DNA from: JBFJKD01 sp038106145
GTDB lineage: Bacteria > Pseudomonadota > Gammaproteobacteria > Pseudomonadales > Porticoccaceae
DNA length: 64,000 nucleotides
Assembly (NCBI GenBank): GCA_038106145.1
Contig: JAYODD010000002.1
Span: forward strand, 168,586-232,585
Direction of reading: 5' to 3'
This document shows, piece after piece, positions 61,442 to 64,000 of this stretch (position 1 is the first letter of the stretch; each line of letters opens with the position of its first letter). Position numbers and translations under genes: made by a program. Below the pieces are notes generated by a model that saw only the letters and a program-made list of their open reading frames with translations, did no database searches and was not told the DNA's origin.

Positions 61442-61750
61442 ATGACTGAAATCAATAACGCGCATCTCAATAACAAGGTGGGTCCGGTTATGCGCGCCGG
61501 GGAAATAGCGCAGGCGGTGTGCGAGGCTGCCATTGAGGACAATCCCGGCAAGGATATTCAAATAGAGGACAAGGTGGCGTACGTACGTATCCAGACAGAC
61601 GACGAGCTGATTTTACGGCGGGAGACGCTGGAGGAAATGATAGGGCGCGACTTTGAAATGCGCGAGCTCGAAATTAATCTGGCCTCGTTTTCCGGCAAGA
61701 TCGAAAGCGATTCGGATCACGTGCGTTTTTATTTTACCAAACATATGTAG
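61442..61750 (+). CDS. tmoD: Toluene monooxygenase effector protein, TmoD
   Basis: A 102-residue cofactorless coupling protein. It shows KVGPVMRAGEIAQAVCEAAIEDNP and YVRIQTDDELILRRETLEEMIGRDFEMRELEINLASFSGKI, the pattern of TmoD. It binds the hydroxylase and improves coupling of oxygen to substrate. AGAGGTAAG precedes the ATG. It differs clearly from the DmpM effector encoded earlier, so each oxygenase has its own effector. Confidence 0.93.
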   Translation: MTEINNAHLNNKVGPVMRAGEIAQAVCEAAIEDNPGKDIQIEDKVAYVRIQTDDELILRRETLEEMIGRDFEMRELEINLASFSGKIESDSDHVRFYFTKHM

Positions 61751-61774
61751 GCAGACAGGCGGAAGACACCGGTC

Positions 61775-62764
61775 ATGAACGAAAATACAGAGATACTCAA
61801 ACCCCTCAAAACCTGGTCCCATCTGGCTAAGAATCGCCGCAAACCGAGTGAGTACGAGGTGGTCTCAACCAATTTGCACACACTGATGGGAGAGGGTAGC
61901 TGGCGTCACGAAATCGGTGACAACGTGCCGATGAGTCAGTGGTACAAACGCTACCGCGCGGGTGGCCTGCTGCGGCACAGCGACTGGAACGCTTTTCGCG
62001 ATCCTGACGAGCTGGTGTATCGCAGTTATAACCTGTTACAGGATGGGCAGGAAACCTACGTGCGCGGCCTGTTTGACCAGTTTAACGAGCGTGGGCACGA
62101 TCAGATGCTGAGCGCCGACTGGGTGAAAATACTCGAGCGCTTTTACGCGCCTACCCGCTATCTGTTTCATGGCGTGCAAATGGCATCAGCCTACTTGCAT
62201 CAGATTGCGCCCGCCAGCACGATTACCAACTGCGCCTGTTTTCAGGCGGGGGACTCCCTGCGCTGGTTGAGTCATACCGCTTATCGCACCCAGGAGCTTG
62301 CCGATGGCTGGAATACCAGGGGGTTTACATTTGGTGCGTCCGAGCGGCAGGCGTGGGAGACCGACCCGGCCTGGCAGGGTCTGCGCAAATTGATTGAAAA
62401 CGCACTTGCGAGTTTTGACTGGGGCGAGAGTTTTTTTAGCGTGAGTCTGATCACCAAGCCGGTCATTAATGAGGTGGTGTTGGGCGGGCTGGCGCGCCAG
62501 GCTCGGGAAAATAACGATATGTTGCTCGATCTGCTGTGTCAGGCTCAATTGCGCGACGCGGAGCGCCACTCGCGCTGGGCCAAAGCAGTGGTCGAAATGG
62601 CGTTGACCCAACCCGGCAACCAGGAAGTGCTGGCGTCGTGGAGAGATAAATGGATGCCGCTGGCGACCGCTGCGGCGCAACAGTATGGCGACGCTTTAAG
62701 TGCCGGTCTCGGCGAGCGCGGGATGAAACAGGTCGCGGCATTGCATAACGACCTGGGTATTTAA
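61775..62764 (+). CDS. tmoE: Toluene monooxygenase beta subunit, TmoE
   Basis: A 329-residue hydroxylase beta subunit: LKTWSHLAKNRRKPSEYEVVSTNLHT at the N-terminus, YRAGGLLRHSDWNAFRDPDELVYRSYN and ARQARENNDMLLDLLCQAQ later. It has no iron ligands. With TmoA and TmoB it forms the toluene monooxygenase hydroxylase. It starts 24 bases after the tmoD stop and is followed by dmpP instead of tmoF. Confidence 0.93.
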   Translation: MNENTEILKPLKTWSHLAKNRRKPSEYEVVSTNLHTLMGEGSWRHEIGDNVPMSQWYKRYRAGGLLRHSDWNAFRDPDELVYRSYNLLQDGQETYVRGLFDQFNERGHDQMLSADWVKILERFYAPTRYLFHGVQMASAYLHQIAPASTITNCACFQAGDSLRWLSHTAYRTQELADGWNTRGFTFGASERQAWETDPAWQGLRKLIENALASFDWGESFFSVSLITKPVINEVVLGGLARQARENNDMLLDLLCQAQLRDAERHSRWAKAVVEMALTQPGNQEVLASWRDKWMPLATAAAQQYGDALSAGLGERGMKQVAALHNDLGI

Positions 62765-62828
62765 ATCCGGGCTGCCCACAAACGTACCGGCAGTCGATGG
62801 TGATTGTCGATGGGGAGAACAACGCATT

Positions 62829-63890
62829 ATGAGTTATCAGGTAACCATCGAACCCACCGGCGACATCATTGCGGTTGCGGAGGGGCAAACAATCCTTGAC
62901 GCGGCGCTGCGCCAGGGAGTGTGGCTGCCGTTTGCCTGTGGGCATGGTACCTGCGCTACCTGCAAGGTGCAGTTGCTTGAAGGCGAAGTCGATATTGGCA
63001 ACGCGTCGTCATTCGCGCTGATGGACGTGGAGCGGGATGAAGGCAAAATACTCGCGTGTTGCGCAATGCCCGAAAGCGACGTGACGATCGAAGCGGATAT
63101 TGATGTGGATCCCGATTTTCTCGGGCTACCGGTACAGGACTTTACTGCCACCGTAGTCACCCTTGAACAGTTATCGCCAACCATCAAAGGCCTGGTTCTG
63201 CAACTCGATCGGGATATGGAATTCCAGGCGGGCCAGTATATTAACCTTACCCTGCCTGGCATCGAGGGCTCACGCGCCTTCTCCATCGCCAATCCGCCCA
63301 GCGAGAAGCGACTAATTGAATTACACGTGCGACTGGTTCCCGGCGGAGCCGCTACAACGTTTATCCACGAAACCTTGAAACAGGGGGATTCACTCACGCT
63401 GTCTGGTCCCTACGGCCAGTTTTTTGTGCGCAAATCCGACCCGGGCGATGTGGTTTTTATTGCCGGTGGTTCTGGTCTGTCGAGTCCGCAGTCGATGGTA
63501 ATGGATATGCTCGAACAGGGCGATAATCGTAATATTTATCTGTTTCAGGGCGCCCGCAACCTGTCCGAACTGTACCACCGGGAACGCTTCGAGCAACTGG
63601 CATTGCAGCACCCCAACTTTACCTATATCCCGGCTCTCAACGAACCTCTGCCGGAGGATCACTGGCAGGGGTTCAAGGGTTTTGTGCACGAGGCCGCGGT
63701 GGCGCATTTTGCTGGCAAGTTCGCTGGCCACAAGGCCTATCTGTGCGGCCCGCCGCCGATGATCGATGCCGCCATTACCGCATTGATGCAGGGGCGCCTG
63801 TTCGAGCGGGATATCCATATGGAGCGCTTTCTCACCGCTGCGGACGGTGCCGCAAATGCGCAACGCAGCGCGCTGTTCAAGCGTATCTAG
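62829..63890 (+). CDS. dmpP: Phenol hydroxylase reductase, DmpP/P5
   Basis: A 353-residue reductase with an N-terminal plant-type [2Fe-2S] domain (CGHGTCATCK and later LACCAMP), a ferredoxin-reductase-type FAD domain (RAFSIANPPS) and an NAD domain (FIAGGSGLSSPQSM, AYLCGPPPMIDAAI). It matches DmpP closely from MSYQVTIEPTG to the C-terminal RSALFKRI, so it is the phenol hydroxylase reductase and not TmoF. It passes electrons from NADH to the DmpN diiron centre and, by position, probably also to TmoC. GGGGAG precedes the ATG. Confidence 0.95.
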   Translation: MSYQVTIEPTGDIIAVAEGQTILDAALRQGVWLPFACGHGTCATCKVQLLEGEVDIGNASSFALMDVERDEGKILACCAMPESDVTIEADIDVDPDFLGLPVQDFTATVVTLEQLSPTIKGLVLQLDRDMEFQAGQYINLTLPGIEGSRAFSIANPPSEKRLIELHVRLVPGGAATTFIHETLKQGDSLTLSGPYGQFFVRKSDPGDVVFIAGGSGLSSPQSMVMDMLEQGDNRNIYLFQGARNLSELYHRERFEQLALQHPNFTYIPALNEPLPEDHWQGFKGFVHEAAVAHFAGKFAGHKAYLCGPPPMIDAAITALMQGRLFERDIHMERFLTAADGAANAQRSALFKRI

Positions 63891-63891
63891 G

Positions 63892-64000
63892 GTGGGCGGT
63901 AAAATTAACGCCGCTGCAGAAAGTTTTCGCATAACGCTCCTCGACAGCGGGGAGAGCTACAGTTGCGGGGCCGAGAGCACGGTGCTCAAGGGTATGGAGC
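63892..64000 (+). CDS. dmpQ: Chloroplast-type ferredoxin, DmpQ/XylT-like, 3' partial
   Basis: GTG at 63892, one base after the dmpP stop, opens a frame that runs to the window end. The visible 36 residues read SFRITLLDSGESYSCGAESTVLKGME, matching the beginning of DmpQ/XylT ferredoxins, which reactivate catechol 2,3-dioxygenase by reducing its iron. A dioxygenase gene (dmpB) is expected just beyond the window. Confidence 0.7.
   Translation, partial: MGGKINAAAESFRITLLDSGESYSCGAESTVLKGME

Noticed and set aside
54575..63890. Reading the diiron genes as methane, propane or butane monooxygenase
   Set aside because: The order K-L-M-N-O and P, the DmpN cysteine tail, the DmpP reductase and the separate Rieske protein identify phenol hydroxylase plus toluene-type monooxygenase.

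Overview
This 64-kb window reads as the chromosome of an aerobic, hydrocarbon-degrading gammaproteobacterium. I infer this from the YbiT-type ABC-F ATPase, RIO kinase, YnfA, EVE and SlyD-like genes, combined with a CYP153 alkane hydroxylase and two soluble diiron monooxygenases; the Cellvibrionales (Halieaceae/Spongiibacteraceae) would fit, but no rRNA or marker gene is present to prove it. No tRNA, rRNA, CRISPR array, insertion sequence or integrase was seen. Two runs of exactly 10 N mark contig joins, and both look artificial.

Region by region. 1-4.7 kb: an operon for a methylsuccinyl-CoA dehydrogenase-like flavoenzyme, an R-specific 3-hydroxyacyl-CoA dehydrogenase, an MaoC hydratase and a close relative of mesaconyl-CoA C1-C4 CoA transferase. 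4.9-13.2 kb: an AcoR-like regulator whose AAA+ motor has lost its Walker B acids and GAFTGA loop, then an HSL-type esterase, an aldehyde dehydrogenase and three acyl-CoA dehydrogenases (two look like a heteromeric pair). 13.3-19.6 kb: mixed housekeeping and small genes, among them PsiE (broken by a gap artefact), a PlsC-like protein without its catalytic motif, YnfA, a hemolysin-III relic, DUF1272, YbiT and a RIO kinase. 19.7-22.6 kb: a complete CYP153 alkane hydroxylase system (P450, reductase, ferredoxin). 23-28.2 kb: a DDN-family protein, hydrolase, GlcG-like and AhpD-like proteins, an AMACR-type racemase, an EVE protein and a SlyD-like isomerase.

28.3-42.6 kb is a minus-strand run of 13 tightly packed envelope genes: an M48 protease, four lipoproteins, two membrane-anchored VWA proteins, a degenerate Hsp70-like/FHA-like protein, a MotA/TolQ/ExbB proton-channel protein, a small periplasmic protein, a PEGA-SUMF protein and two TPR proteins. 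The two VWA proteins begin with a helix that resembles the Asp-bearing helix of ExbD/TolR. I read this as a candidate proton-driven envelope machine with VWA effector domains, and it is the best candidate in the window for an undescribed system.

43.4-50.5 kb: YCF48 beta-propeller, RND/MMPL transporter, DUF1302 and DUF1329 genes, a recurrent envelope export/import set, facing the previous operon across an 850-bp gap that holds a perfect 20-bp palindrome. 50.6-52.5 kb: a luciferase-like monooxygenase and a DmpD-type meta-cleavage hydrolase. 52.6-64 kb: a DmpR/MopR-type sigma-54 activator, a divergent -24/-12 promoter, and an aromatic oxygenation operon in the order dmpK-L-M-N-O, alcohol dehydrogenase, tmoA-B-C-D-E, dmpP, dmpQ (cut by the window end). 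The toluene-4-monooxygenase-type genes thus sit inside the phenol hydroxylase operon, between its hydroxylase and its reductase, and no tmoF is present. The arrangement predicts arene to phenol to catechol oxidation under one sigma-54 promoter with one shared reductase.
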